DNA of 64,000 nucleotides, taken from NCBI RefSeq assembly GCF_010731115.1, contig NZ_AP022616.1, positions 2,604,001 through 2,668,000 on the forward strand. Direction: 5' to 3'. The notes below the pieces were generated by a model. That model did not search any database. It was not told where the DNA came from and worked only from the letters and a program-made list of their open reading frames with translations. How positions within the stretch are numbered: the first letter of the stretch is position 1; each line of letters begins with the position of its first letter. The position numbers and the translations under genes were made by a program. Shown one piece after another: positions 51,508 to 60,473 of the stretch. The stretch comes from Mycolicibacterium phocaicum. GTDB lineage: Bacteria > Actinomycetota > Actinomycetes > Mycobacteriales > Mycobacteriaceae.

Positions 51508-52649
51508 AACAGCTCCAGGATGGTCGCGTTGGCCTGGCCGCCGCCCTCGCACATGGTCTGGAAGCCGTACTGAATGTTGTTGTCCCGCATGTGGTGCAGC
51601 AGGGTGGTCATGATGCGGGCACCGGAACCGCCGAGCGGGTGGCCGAGGGCGATGGCGCCGCCGTTCGGGTTCAGCCGGTTCTCGTCGGCGCCGATGTCCT
51701 TGAGCCAGGCCATCGGAACGGGCGCGAAGGCCTCGTTGACCTCGAACACGCCGATGTCGTTGACGCTCAGACCGGACTTGGCGAGCGCCTTCTGAGTGGC
51801 GGGGATGGGCGCGCTCAGCATCATCACGGGGTCGGCGCCGGCCAGCACACCGGTGTGCAGCCGAGCAAGAGGCTTGAGCCCCAACTCTTTTGCCTTCTCG
51901 GCGGACATGATCAGCAGCGCGGCCGAGCCGTCGGAAATCTGCGAGGAGTTGCCGGCGTGGATGACGCCGTCTTCCTTGAACGCCGGCTTGATGGCCGCCA
52001 TGGATTCGACGGTGCCGCCGCGACGGATGCCGCCGTCTTCGGTGACGATATTGCCGTCCTGGTCCTTGATGGCGACGATCTGGTCCTTGAAGGCGCCGGC
52101 ATCCTGTGCGGCAGCGGCCTTTTCGTGTGAGCGCAGCGAGAACTCATCAAGCTGCGTGCGGGACAGGCCCCACTTCTCGGCCATCATCTCGGCGCCGGTG
52201 CCCTGGTTCGGGGTCTGGTCGTAACGGGCGCGGAACGCCTCCGGGTAGGGGTGCCCACCGTTGGCGAGCGACGAACCCATCGGGGTGCGCGACATCGATT
52301 CGACACCACCGGCGACGACGACGTCGTAGTGGCCGGCGACCACGCCGGCGGCGGCGAAGTGCACCGACTGCTGGCTGGAGCCACACTGGCGGTCGACGGT
52401 CACGCCGGGGACGGTCTCGGGCCAGCCGGCGGTCAGGACCGCGGTGCGGGCGATGTCGAGCGCCTGCTCGCCGGCCTGCATGACGCAGCCCCAGATCACG
52501 TCGTCGACGAGCGCCGGGTCGACGCCTGCGCGCTGCACCAGGGCGTTGAGCACCTGAGCCGAGAGCTCGGCCGGGTGCACCCCCGACAGGGCGCCGTTGC
52601 GCTTCCCGATGGGCGAGCGGACCGCCTCGACGATGACTGCTTCAGCCAC
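51504..52649 (-). CDS. Acetyl-CoA acetyltransferase/3-ketoacyl-CoA thiolase
   Basis: A thiolase of 381 aa. Active-site Cys89 (DRQCGSS), His337 (GHPLGGSG) and Cys367 (MCEGGGQ) are all present, with NEAFAP for the catalytic loop. Near-identical landmarks occur in FadA-type thiolases of steroid and fatty-acid clusters. GTG 52649 has AAGGAG about 7 nt upstream. First gene of the operon and divergent from a FadR-type regulator, its likely controller. Confidence 0.93.
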   Translation of the reverse strand: MAEAVIVEAVRSPIGKRNGALSGVHPAELSAQVLNALVQRAGVDPALVDDVIWGCVMQAGEQALDIARTAVLTAGWPETVPGVTVDRQCGSSQQSVHFAAAGVVAGHYDVVVAGGVESMSRTPMGSSLANGGHPYPEAFRARYDQTPNQGTGAEMMAEKWGLSRTQLDEFSLRSHEKAAAAQDAGAFKDQIVAIKDQDGNIVTEDGGIRRGGTVESMAAIKPAFKEDGVIHAGNSSQISDGSAALLIMSAEKAKELGLKPLARLHTGVLAGADPVMMLSAPIPATQKALAKSGLSVNDIGVFEVNEAFAPVPMAWLKDIGADENRLNPNGGAIALGHPLGGSGARIMTTLLHHMRDNNIQYGFQTMCEGGGQANATILELL

Positions 52650-52710
52650 GGACTTCTCCTTCAACATGAATTGACACCCGTAAAGACCTGGTCATATGCG
52701 AACATAGAAC

Positions 52711-52744
52711 AGAAGGTTTACTAGGTCAACCTACTAGTTGGTAG
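52711..52744. promoter_or_regulatory. Putative GntR operator region between thiolase and FadR-like genes
   Basis: GGTTTACTAGGT (52715-52726) and an inverted repeat ACTAG (52720-52724)...CTAGT (52734-52738) are clustered; CTACTAGTTGGTAG overlaps it. A related GGTTTACTGAGT lies near 52791. FadR-type regulators often bind sites of this size, but no perfect consensus is visible. Confidence 0.4.
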
Positions 52745-52843
52745 ATAGGCGCCATTTCCGGGAATGACGGGGTCATGCCGCCTCACATGGTTTACTGAGT
52801 TGCCTAACACGAGGCCAGCACAAACGGTTCAAGGAGGGCCCAG

Positions 52844-53641
52844 ATGGCGCAGACTCCGCCGTTGTCGCCGATGATCGACCCACGTACTGTGCCATCCTCG
52901 GCCAGCGGCCCCATCCGCTCCCCCAAAACCGCGGAACTGGTGGCCGGCACCCTGCGCCGGATGGTCGTCGACGGTCAGCTCAAGGAAGGCGACTTCCTGC
53001 CCAACGAGGCCGAGCTGATGGCCCACTTCGGGGTCAGCCGCCCGACCCTGCGCGAAGCCGTTCGGGTCCTGGAATCCGAGCGCCTGGTCGAGGTACGCCG
53101 CGGGTCGCGCACCGGTGCCCGTGTCCGCGTCCCCGGACCCGAGATCGTCGCGCGCCCAGCGGGTCTACTGCTGGAGCTGTCCGGCGCGACGATCGCCGAC
53201 GTGACCACCGCGCGCGCCGGGATCGAACCGACCGTCGTGCGGCTACTGACCGAGCAGGGCAACACCGCTGCTTTCGACGAACTCGACACCATGCTGGCCG
53301 AGTACGTTCCGTCCGGGCTCGAGACGGGCCGCATGGCCGAGACCACCGGCGACTTCCACCAGCGCATGGTCGAGCTGTCGGGCAACGCGACGCTGGCCAT
53401 CGTCGCCGGCATGCTGCACGAGATCACCGTCCGCCACATCGCGTTCGCGATGCGCGAGAACCGCCCGATGTCCAGGTCGGACTACGACATTCTGATGAAG
53501 TCCTACCGCCGACTCATGACGCTCATGCGCTCGGGCAACGCCGCGGCCGCCGAAGCGCACTGGCGCAAGCACCTCGACGTCGCGAACAGTCTGCTGTTCG
53601 CCGGCATGGAGGACCTCAAGGTCCGCGACGTCATGCGCTAG
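52844..53641 (+). CDS. FadR-type GntR transcriptional regulator
   Basis: A 265-aa GntR regulator: winged-helix at residues 25-95 (LVAGTLRRMVVDGQLKEGDFLPNE, FGVSRPTLREAVRVLESERLV) and an FCD-type all-helical effector domain (115-250) with the metal-binding His/Asp pattern in DFHQRMVELSGN and HWRKHL. It probably senses an acyl-CoA or organic acid and controls the divergent thiolase operon. AAGGAGG precedes ATG 52844. The 3' end overlaps the DUF3556 gene by 11 bp on the other strand. Confidence 0.92.
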   Translation: MAQTPPLSPMIDPRTVPSSASGPIRSPKTAELVAGTLRRMVVDGQLKEGDFLPNEAELMAHFGVSRPTLREAVRVLESERLVEVRRGSRTGARVRVPGPEIVARPAGLLLELSGATIADVTTARAGIEPTVVRLLTEQGNTAAFDELDTMLAEYVPSGLETGRMAETTGDFHQRMVELSGNATLAIVAGMLHEITVRHIAFAMRENRPMSRSDYDILMKSYRRLMTLMRSGNAAAAEAHWRKHLDVANSLLFAGMEDLKVRDVMR

Positions 53642-55358
53642 TCACGCCGTACACGGGGACATCGTCGGCCCACGGCTGGCGGGTCACCATGTCGCGCACC
53701 TTGACGTAGCCGCGCTCGAACTCGCCGGTGGCGGCGTCGACCAGGCGGTACTGCTGCGTCTGTTGATGGATGGGCTGGGCATCGAGCATGACGATCCGCA
53801 CCTCGCCCGGCTCGAAGTGGCACCGCTCCTGCAGCGCCGCGACGAGCTGTTCGTTCGACATGTGGCCGTCGCCGAAGTTCCAGCCGATGGCGGTCGAGAC
53901 GATGCGCTCACCGTCGGTCAGGGTGTAGTCGTCCTCGTTCTGCCCGGCCATGGCACGGTGCGCGAGCGTGAACAGCGCGCGGCCGTGGGTATTGAAGGCG
54001 CGGAACGCGTAGCCCATGTACAGGTACATCTGCGCGTTCTCGGGGCTGCCGTAGTACCGCTCCATCTGGGTAGCGGGCATGCTGGCGATCGCGACGATGT
54101 TCTTCTCGATCTTTTCCGACGCGGACGGTTTGATGCACCACAGCGACGTGTCCCAGTTGCCGGCGTAGTACCGCATGCCCGGCAGGAAAGAGACCTTGCG
54201 CGGGAACAGGTTTCCGATGACGACGGTGCCCGCGACGACCGCAAACAGGACGACGGGCCACGGCGAGCTGAGGTCCGTCAGGCCGATGTCGGCATGCCCG
54301 ACGAACAGCGTCACGACGCAGAACATCATGAAGACGTTCCACTCCAGCGGCACGCCCATCGGGATCGACGACAGGATGCCGAAGTGGAAACACAGCATGA
54401 CGAAGGCGGCGATGTAGGTCGGCCAGCCACCGCCGCTGAAGAACAGCACCAGCGGCACCGCGCCCTCGATGAACGTGCTGAAGTGCGCCATGAAGCGTGA
54501 CGGCCGGCCGGGGCGCAGGTCGTCCGGGAAGTGCTCGAAGAACGCGCGCTTGATGAACTTCGGTCGCAGCACCGGGTTGTTGCTCATCATCGTGGAGATG
54601 ACGAACGGGAAGTGCTGGTTGAGCTTCGACGTCGCGGCGCCCAGCCAGATCACCATGCACACCAGCTTGGCGGCGATGATCAGGTCGACGCCGTAGCCGG
54701 CGAACAGGAAGGCGACGGTGAACGAGCCGTATACCTCGCCGCGGGCGGCCAGGAAGATCACCTTGTCCCTGAGGCCGAGCACCGCCAGCACTCCCAAGAC
54801 GGCCCAGATCTGCCACATCGGCAGCACGCCGACATTCGCACCGGGCAGAACCGGGCCGGTGCCGTCGGTGCACAGGGCGACAATGAGCAGGACCAGCAGC
54901 GCGCCGTAGAGCAGCACATCAACGGGCGTCCGGGCATCGCCACGCGTCAGCGGGATGCGGCCGGGCCACGGTGGCAGACGAATGGTCTTCGGCCGCAGCC
55001 AGTACAGGATCGAGCCCAGCGGCGGGAAGAAGCGGTTGTTCAGTGGGCCGAACCCACAGCCGAGCCCGACCACCTCGAACAGCATGGTGTACAGCACGAC
55101 CTTCTCGAAGACGATCGGCTCGGTCCACCACGTCGCGACGTCGGTGAAGCCGTCGATCCCCTTGGTGGACAATGCGATAAGCCAACCGCCGAGGATGTAC
55201 AGGCCGATCTTGACGACGTAGAACAGGTGCAGCGCCACCGGGGTGCCGAAGCCCGTCTCGGCCCAGTGCCGGGCCATCGGGACGATCTTCTGCGCGCGGC
55301 TGCCCTTGTTCCACTCCTCGAAGTCGATGACAGGAGTGTCCTGCGTGAGAAAACCCAT
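53631..55358 (-). CDS. DUF3556 multi-spanning membrane protein
   Basis: A 575-aa integral membrane protein with about ten hydrophobic spans in residues 45-400 and a C-terminal soluble part (VRIVMLDAQPIHQQTQQYRLVDAATGEFERGYVKVRDMV) of about 150 residues. The layout (SRAQKIVPMARHWAETGFGTPVALHLFYVVK, ATWWTEPIVFEKVVLYTMLFEVVG) fits the DUF3556 family of actinobacteria; its role is unknown. A consensus KstR box sits at 55362-55391, just upstream of ATG 55358, so it belongs to the cholesterol-catabolism regulon. Confidence 0.9.
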   Translation of the reverse strand: MGFLTQDTPVIDFEEWNKGSRAQKIVPMARHWAETGFGTPVALHLFYVVKIGLYILGGWLIALSTKGIDGFTDVATWWTEPIVFEKVVLYTMLFEVVGLGCGFGPLNNRFFPPLGSILYWLRPKTIRLPPWPGRIPLTRGDARTPVDVLLYGALLVLLIVALCTDGTGPVLPGANVGVLPMWQIWAVLGVLAVLGLRDKVIFLAARGEVYGSFTVAFLFAGYGVDLIIAAKLVCMVIWLGAATSKLNQHFPFVISTMMSNNPVLRPKFIKRAFFEHFPDDLRPGRPSRFMAHFSTFIEGAVPLVLFFSGGGWPTYIAAFVMLCFHFGILSSIPMGVPLEWNVFMMFCVVTLFVGHADIGLTDLSSPWPVVLFAVVAGTVVIGNLFPRKVSFLPGMRYYAGNWDTSLWCIKPSASEKIEKNIVAIASMPATQMERYYGSPENAQMYLYMGYAFRAFNTHGRALFTLAHRAMAGQNEDDYTLTDGERIVSTAIGWNFGDGHMSNEQLVAALQERCHFEPGEVRIVMLDAQPIHQQTQQYRLVDAATGEFERGYVKVRDMVTRQPWADDVPVYGVTSA

Positions 55359-55361
55359 GCC

Positions 55362-55393
55362 CGTCAGACTAGAACGTGTTCTAGTCTGACGGA
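55362..55393. promoter_or_regulatory. KstR box (TAGAAC-GT-GTTCTA) in a longer palindrome
   Basis: TAGAACGTGTTCTA (55371-55384) fits the KstR consensus TNNAACNNGTTNNA exactly and forms the centre of a 32-bp palindrome with 15-bp perfect arms (55362-55393, starting CCGTCAGACTAGAAC). It lies 4 bp upstream of the DUF3556 start codon. Confidence 0.82.
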
Positions 55394-55477
55394 ATCAGAT
55401 CCCCTCAGTTCGCCCGGTAGCCAGGTCGCCGGCGTTCGAGAAACCGGCGCCCCGGCCCCCGGGCCAACGACAGGTGC

Positions 55478-55993
55478 TCAGGCCTTGGCGGGCGGGCGGA
55501 AGAAGATCAGCAACTGCCCTATGCCACCGGCCAGGCCCAGCACCACCGCGATGGCCAGACCGCACCAGCCGTGCAGCAGGTGATAGAAGCCGGTGTTGTG
55601 GAAGAGCAGGCAGTCCAGGCTGTAGCGGCCCGCGCCGGTGCCCGCGATCGCCACGGCCGCGACGCCCAGCACCAGGTTGTACTCCCAGCCGGATTTCACG
55701 ATGAAGAAGCCGTTTTCGCGGTGCACCGTCCAGGCCGCCACCACCATCAGCGCCACGAATCCCGCGGCGGGGATCGGCGTCAGGAAGCCGACCGCGAGAC
55801 CCAGGCCGGCCAGGATCTCGGTGCCGGCAGCCAGCCGGGCATGCAGCATGCCGGGCTTCATACCGATGCTGTCGAACCAGGCGGCGGTACCCGGGATGCG
55901 GCCACCACCGAAGAACTTGTTGTACCCGTGCGCGGCCATGGTCAGACCGAGCACCACCCGCAGCAACAGGATCGAGAACGCGTAAGCAGTCAC
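55478..55993 (-). CDS. DoxX-family membrane protein, 171 aa
   Basis: A DoxX protein with four membrane spans: ILLLRVVLGLTMAAHGYNKFF at the N-terminus (with the conserved HGYxKFFGGG), a WFDSIGM loop, AAGFVALMVVAAWTV, and a final GLAIAVVLGLAGGIGQLLIFF. The family assists redox or disulphide processes at the membrane and is often KstR- or SigK-linked. GTG 55993 is used; upstream bases give no ATG. It is followed by the DUF3556 gene in the same direction. Confidence 0.87.
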   Translation of the reverse strand: MTAYAFSILLLRVVLGLTMAAHGYNKFFGGGRIPGTAAWFDSIGMKPGMLHARLAAGTEILAGLGLAVGFLTPIPAAGFVALMVVAAWTVHRENGFFIVKSGWEYNLVLGVAAVAIAGTGAGRYSLDCLLFHNTGFYHLLHGWCGLAIAVVLGLAGGIGQLLIFFRPPAKA

Positions 55994-56002
55994 GCGATGA
56001 AT

Positions 56003-57256
56003 CTAGCCCGCGGCGTCCAGGACCGCTGACAACCGTTCCACGTACGAATCGACATCCGGTAAGGCCGACGGGGACGCATGCACACTGATCGTGACGGTGT
56101 CCCCGATGCCGTGCACGCCGTGCGTCAACCCCATCATCGGCGACAGCGCCGGACATGCGGTGGTCAGCACCACCGGGCAGCCGCCGAATGTCAGATCGGC
56201 CGGGCCGCGGTGCACGCTCGACACCACGGTGTTCCCGGTGGCCGTCGTGGACCGCGCGTGCACATCGAATTGCGCGGTGCCCCAACGCAGCAGCCGCGCC
56301 GGCACCGCCGCGGTGGCGGCATCGCTCGTCGCGGCCGACGGATGCTCGAACCGCTGCCGTCGCATGGCGAGCTCCGCCTCGATCCGGACTGCCCGCTCAT
56401 GAAAGGGCAATTGCGGGTGCAATGCCACCCCGACGTTGCCGTAGTGGTTGTAGGCCCGACGGGTACCTGTCTTGGCCATCGGCACCTCGGCCCCGAGCGC
56501 GGTGACCCCACCCAGTTCGGCGGCAAGCGCCTCCGAGATGGCCGCCAGCACCCCGACCGTCACGGTCGGCCCGGGCAGGTCCGCACGATGACGGACGATC
56601 GTCCGCAATTCGTCGGGGCCCTCCGGCGCGTTGTTGGTCGCCTGCACCGGCCACGAATCGGCCGGTGCGGCAACAGCACCCGACTCCGTGTCGTGCACGA
56701 GCCGGCGATGAGCAGCGCTGGCCCGCCACGCCAGGTACGGCAGCGCCCACGTCCCCAGCCGCGACTCGACCACCGCCGGCACCGGCTGGTCCCGGCCGAA
56801 GATCCGGCCCATGAGTGCCGTCGCGCGCCGCCCGTCGGCGAGGGCGTGCGACATCTGCACGACGACGACGGTGCCCGGCCCCGTCGTCTCCGGTATCCCG
56901 GTGACGCCGGCGAAGACGTGCAGTCGCCACGCCCGCACGGTGGCGTCGAGCTGGTCACTCGCAGCCAGCGCGCACACAGCGCTCAGGCACCCGAACCACG
57001 TGCGGTCCCCGGGTTCGTGCACGACGATCTCCGGGGCATCGCATCGCACCCAGGACGGATAGCGCCAGGGACGCGAATCGTCGATGCGTACCAACAACTC
57101 TGGGCACGCCGCCACGTTGCGGCGGACCGCTGCCAGCGCGGCGTCCAGGTCAGCGGGCACACCGTCGAACCCGCACACCAGAAACATGTCGTTGGGGATT
57201 TTCGCCGACATCCAGAAACTCTGGGCGTCGGCGGCCGCCATCCGGTTCACGTCCAC
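56003..57256 (-). CDS. WS/DGAT-like acyltransferase, 417 aa
   Basis: A protein of the wax-ester-synthase/diacylglycerol-acyltransferase superfamily (condensation-fold type): N-terminal NRMAAADAQSF matches the usual R(M/L)xxxDAxF start, the active-site MSHALADG corresponds to HHxxxDG but lacks the first His, and the C-terminal NHYGNVGVALHPQLPF and TFGGCPVVLTT are present. The missing His in the active-site pair makes activity uncertain. GTG 57256 is preferred because it keeps that motif; ATG 57241 would start inside it. It ends 10 bp from the DoxX start. Confidence 0.75.
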   Translation of the reverse strand: MDVNRMAAADAQSFWMSAKIPNDMFLVCGFDGVPADLDAALAAVRRNVAACPELLVRIDDSRPWRYPSWVRCDAPEIVVHEPGDRTWFGCLSAVCALAASDQLDATVRAWRLHVFAGVTGIPETTGPGTVVVVQMSHALADGRRATALMGRIFGRDQPVPAVVESRLGTWALPYLAWRASAAHRRLVHDTESGAVAAPADSWPVQATNNAPEGPDELRTIVRHRADLPGPTVTVGVLAAISEALAAELGGVTALGAEVPMAKTGTRRAYNHYGNVGVALHPQLPFHERAVRIEAELAMRRQRFEHPSAATSDAATAAVPARLLRWGTAQFDVHARSTTATGNTVVSSVHRGPADLTFGGCPVVLTTACPALSPMMGLTHGVHGIGDTVTISVHASPSALPDVDSYVERLSAVLDAAG

Positions 57257-57264
57257 CGCCCCGG

Positions 57265-57313
57265 GATTTGTGCACGAAAATCCGCGCCCACCGCGGAAAA
57301 TCGTGCACAAATC
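57265..57313. repeat. Interspersed palindrome, family B copy 2
   Basis: GATTTGTGCACGA at left and TCGTGCACAAATC at right, with CCGCG...CCGCGG inside. Outer and inner arms match copy 1 (45038) except that the AAAAT block on the left arm is in the opposite sense, so the stem is interrupted in the middle. It lies between the Mce-associated operon and the acyltransferase. Confidence 0.75.
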
Positions 57314-57320
57314 ACGACCA

Positions 57321-57950
57321 TCACACCGGCTCGAACTTGGCGATCAGCCACTGGCCCCCCAGTCGTTCCAGGGTTACGCGCGCACTGGTGGGCGTGCTGG
57401 TCGGTGGTTGGTCACCGACACGGACTATCTGGTTGACGAACACCAGCACCACGGCATGGTTCTCCTCGACCGAGACCGCCGCGGCGGCGGGCACCGACGT
57501 CGCCGCCGCGATGCGCCGCTGTTCGGCGCCGGGGATCACCGACTTGGTCAGTGTCGTGTACTCGTCCAGGAACGGTGTGGTGAGCAGCTTGCGCGCATCG
57601 GTCAGTTGTTGACGGACCGTGTCCGGCTGGTACGACAGCAGAGTGACCGTGCCGTCGCTGGCCAGCTTGATCACCGCGGCCCGCTGAGCGTCATTGCTGT
57701 GCTTCGTGGTCAGGTACCACAGTCCGCCGGCCGCGGCCGCGAGTACCAGCGCCAGCACCGGCAGGACCCGGTACGCCGTCACCCGCGCCCACTCGATACC
57801 GCCGGGCTGCAGCGGGTTCACCTGCGGCACAGCGGCATTGGGCGCCGCCGACTCTGTCTCGACAGCCTCGGCCGCATCCGGTTCCGCCTCCGTCGACTCG
57901 GCCTCCGCGTCGGCCGGCTCGTCAGGTTCGTCCATTTCGTGCTTGCTCAT
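57321..57950 (-). CDS. Mce-associated membrane protein (Rv1362c-like)
   Basis: A 209-aa protein with an acidic disordered N-terminus (residues 1-50, DEPDEPADAEAESTEAE), one membrane span (about 60-80, VLPVLALVLAAAAGGLWYL) and a periplasmic NTF2-like domain ending GGQWLIAKFEPV. This is the Mam/OmamA-type layout recalled for Rv1362c/Rv1363c; such proteins stabilise Mce lipid importers. ATG 57950 overlaps the previous gene's stop as ATGA. Confidence 0.9.
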   Translation of the reverse strand: MSKHEMDEPDEPADAEAESTEAEPDAAEAVETESAAPNAAVPQVNPLQPGGIEWARVTAYRVLPVLALVLAAAAGGLWYLTTKHSNDAQRAAVIKLASDGTVTLLSYQPDTVRQQLTDARKLLTTPFLDEYTTLTKSVIPGAEQRRIAAATSVPAAAAVSVEENHAVVLVFVNQIVRVGDQPPTSTPTSARVTLERLGGQWLIAKFEPV

Positions 57951-58582
57951 TGGATCGGCTCCACCTTCGATGCCTTGGCGCTGTCGCCCACCTTCTGCAT
58001 CGTCAGCCGCACGCGCCAGTAGCGGTCGCGTTGCGGCGGCCCGCTGCCGACCTCGGTGTGCACCTTGACCGCGACCAGGACCACGCCCGTGGTCTCGTTC
58101 GCCGACTCCACGCCGGCCTCGGTGACCGTGCCGACCGACGCCGACTGCTGCTGTTTCACCGAGTCCACCACAGCCACCGAACGCTGTTTGAAGTCGTCGA
58201 AATAGGCGCCGGTCGAGGTGTCCAGCGCCCGCTTGATGTCGTCGTCGACGTGCCGGTAGTCGATGGTCGTGAGATTGACCGCGACCTGCTTCCCGGCCGT
58301 CAGGTACATGTCGTGCAGGGCGTCGTCGCGACGCAGCTGCAGCTCACGCTGACCGAGCCAGGCCACCAGCGCACCCAGCGCGCCGACCACCAGCACTCCC
58401 ACGACCAGTGCCACGATCACCCGCTTATCCCGTTGGGGTGCAGTCGGTTTCAGGAAGGCGAGGGCGTCCTCGTCGGAGATGGCCGGTGCGTCGTCGTCGG
58501 CATCCGGGGTCACGTCCGGGTCGGCCGCGTCGTCGTCGTCCACCTCGTCGGGATTCCTGTGCCGCCCGTGCTCGTCCGCCAT
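57947..58582 (-). CDS. Mce-associated membrane protein (Rv1363c-like)
   Basis: A 211-aa protein with the same plan as its downstream partner: acidic N-terminus ([20 protein letters not shown]), a span at about residues 55-78 (VIVALVVGVLVVGALGALVAWL) and a periplasmic NTF2-like domain ending RLTMQKVGDSAKASKVEPIQ. No mce operon is in the window, so it probably acts with a distant one, or as an orphaned Mam protein. GAGAGGAAGG precedes ATG 58582. Confidence 0.9.
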   Translation of the reverse strand: MADEHGRHRNPDEVDDDDAADPDVTPDADDDAPAISDEDALAFLKPTAPQRDKRVIVALVVGVLVVGALGALVAWLGQRELQLRRDDALHDMYLTAGKQVAVNLTTIDYRHVDDDIKRALDTSTGAYFDDFKQRSVAVVDSVKQQQSASVGTVTEAGVESANETTGVVLVAVKVHTEVGSGPPQRDRYWRVRLTMQKVGDSAKASKVEPIQ

Positions 58583-58720
58583 ATGCCTTCCTCTCGCCGC
58601 GCGCCCGGCCGGGCGCGCGACACCTCGGCCGAGTCTAGAGACCACGGGGTGACCAGGGTCATGTTCGGTTCAGTTAGCACAGCTCGGTAACGTGCAGGAG
58701 AAGTGACGAGAGGATTCCCA

Positions 58721-59608
58721 GTGAGCACCGACGAACGCACTTCCCCGGCCGAGGGCGGCAGCAATGTACAGACGGTGCGATTCCGCGGTATCGACGAACT
58801 GACCCTCGTCGCCGACGAGTGGAACCGCGACGCGGACACCGCAGCGGACAAGCCGACGATCCTGATGTTGCACGGCGGCGGCCAGAACCGGCATTCCTGG
58901 AAGAACACCGGCCAGATTCTCGCGAACGCCGGCTTCCACGTCGTCGCACTGGACAGCCGCGGGCACGGTGACAGCGACCGTTCCCCCACGGCGAACTACT
59001 CACTCGAGACACTGACCGGCGACACGCTGCAGGTGATCTATCAGATCGGCCGGCCGGTGGCCCTGATCGGCGCCAGCATGGGCGGCCTGACCAGCCTCCC
59101 CGTCGCGCACGAAGCCGGTCCCGAACTGGTGACCAAACTGGTCCTGGTCGACGTCGTGCCACGATTCGAGAAGAGCGGCAGCGCGCGCATCCGCGACTTC
59201 ATGTTCAGCGGCATCGACGGCTTCGCCTCGCTGGAAGAGGCCGCCGACGCCGTCGCGGCGTACCTGCCGCACCGCACCCGGCCGCGCAGCGTCGAAGGCC
59301 TCAAGAAGAACCTGCGGCTGCGCGACGGCAAGTGGTTCTGGCACTGGGACCCGGCCTTCCTGACCGCGCCCGGCGACGACCCGTTCGAGCGCGCCGAGAT
59401 GCTCGAGCACGCGGCGATCAACCTCGAGATCCCGATCCTGCTGATCCGCGGCAAGCTCTCCGACGTGGTCAGCACCGAAGGCGTGCAGGATTTCCTGCAG
59501 AAGGTGCCAGGCGCCCAGTTCGTCGAGCTGTCCGATGCCGGGCACACCGCCGCCGGCGACGACAACGACGCGTTCACCGACGCGGTGGTGCAGTTCGTCC
59601 GTCAATGA
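58721..59608 (+). CDS. Alpha/beta hydrolase
   Basis: An alpha/beta-hydrolase of 295 aa with catalytic Ser119 (GASMGG), His275 (DAGHTAA) and an acid probably at Asp248 (KLSDVVS). LHGGGQNRHSWKN forms the oxyanion hole and LDSRGHGDSDRS the strand-4 loop. The lid region spans 150-215. Substrate is unknown (esterase, epoxide hydrolase and C-C hydrolase are all possible). GTG 58721 has GAGAGGA 6 nt upstream; a GTG 18 nt earlier is less likely. Confidence 0.9.
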   Translation: MSTDERTSPAEGGSNVQTVRFRGIDELTLVADEWNRDADTAADKPTILMLHGGGQNRHSWKNTGQILANAGFHVVALDSRGHGDSDRSPTANYSLETLTGDTLQVIYQIGRPVALIGASMGGLTSLPVAHEAGPELVTKLVLVDVVPRFEKSGSARIRDFMFSGIDGFASLEEAADAVAAYLPHRTRPRSVEGLKKNLRLRDGKWFWHWDPAFLTAPGDDPFERAEMLEHAAINLEIPILLIRGKLSDVVSTEGVQDFLQKVPGAQFVELSDAGHTAAGDDNDAFTDAVVQFVRQ

Positions 59609-59642
59609 CCCGATCGGGGCCCGTCGCCTCGATACTTGAGCG

Positions 59643-60473
59643 GTGACGGTATCGACGATCTCGCTGATCGCCATCTGTGTGCTCGCCGTGGTGGTCGTCG
59701 TCGAGACCATCGTGTTGCGGGTGACGCGCGCCCGGCTGCGGGCCGCGCGGCAGGAGATCGAGGAGCTGCGCGCACCGTCCGAACCCCGCACCAATCTGCT
59801 GCTGGCCGGCGGCCGCGCCGCGGTGAAGACGATGTGGCAGACCGCCAACCTCATCAACAAAGAGGGCTTCGGCGGCGCGATGTGGTCATCGATCGAGGAG
59901 CTCGCCGGCTGGGCCGAGGTCGAGCGGCCGGACCTGGCCAAGCTGGCGCCGACGGGCCGCGTGGCGATCATGTTCTCCGACATCGAAGGGTCCACGGCGC
60001 TCAACGAGCGCATGGGTGACCGGGCCTGGGTGCGGCTGATCGATCATCACGACAAGCTGGTCGGCCGGTGTGTCAAGAAGCAGTCGGGGTTGGTCGTGAA
60101 GAGTCAGGGCGACGGTTTCATGGTCGCCTTCGCCGAGCCCGAGCAGGCCGTGCGCTGCAGCATCGACATGCAGCAGCAGTTGGCGAAGGCGCCCGGCGGC
60201 GTCCGGGTCCGCATCGGGATTCACACCGGCAAGTCGGTGCGCCGCGGCGATGACCTGTTCGGGCGCAACGTCGCCATGGCGGCGCGGGTGGCGAGCCAGG
60301 CCGACGGCGGTGAAGTGCTCGTGAGCAAGGCCGTCCGAGATACCTTGTCCGCTTCGGCTTCCTGCGCCGACATCACTTTCGACAGCGGCCGGGTGGCGGA
60401 GCTGAAGGGCTTCACCGGGGATCACCGGCTCTACGCCGTGGGCTGGCTCCCGCCGGATTCGGCCAGCCGCTGA
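59643..60473 (+). CDS. Class III adenylate/guanylate cyclase, membrane-anchored
   Basis: A 276-aa cyclase: one N-terminal membrane span (residues 5-27), a coil, and a catalytic domain (104-260). Metal-binding Asp113 (FSDIEGST) and Asp157 (SQGDGFMV), and the transition-state Asn209/Arg215 ([10 protein letters not shown]) are all present, so it should be active as a homodimer. GTG 59643 follows GATACT (59631-59636) by 6 nt, predicting leaderless translation. It lies 34 bp after the hydrolase. Confidence 0.93.
   Translation: MTVSTISLIAICVLAVVVVVETIVLRVTRARLRAARQEIEELRAPSEPRTNLLLAGGRAAVKTMWQTANLINKEGFGGAMWSSIEELAGWAEVERPDLAKLAPTGRVAIMFSDIEGSTALNERMGDRAWVRLIDHHDKLVGRCVKKQSGLVVKSQGDGFMVAFAEPEQAVRCSIDMQQQLAKAPGGVRVRIGIHTGKSVRRGDDLFGRNVAMAARVASQADGGEVLVSKAVRDTLSASASCADITFDSGRVAELKGFTGDHRLYAVGWLPPDSASR

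Noticed and set aside
53918..54244. Other-frame open readings in the DUF3556 and beta-oxidation regions
   Set aside because: They are GC-rich shadow frames of well-supported genes, rich in Arg and Ser without domain signatures.
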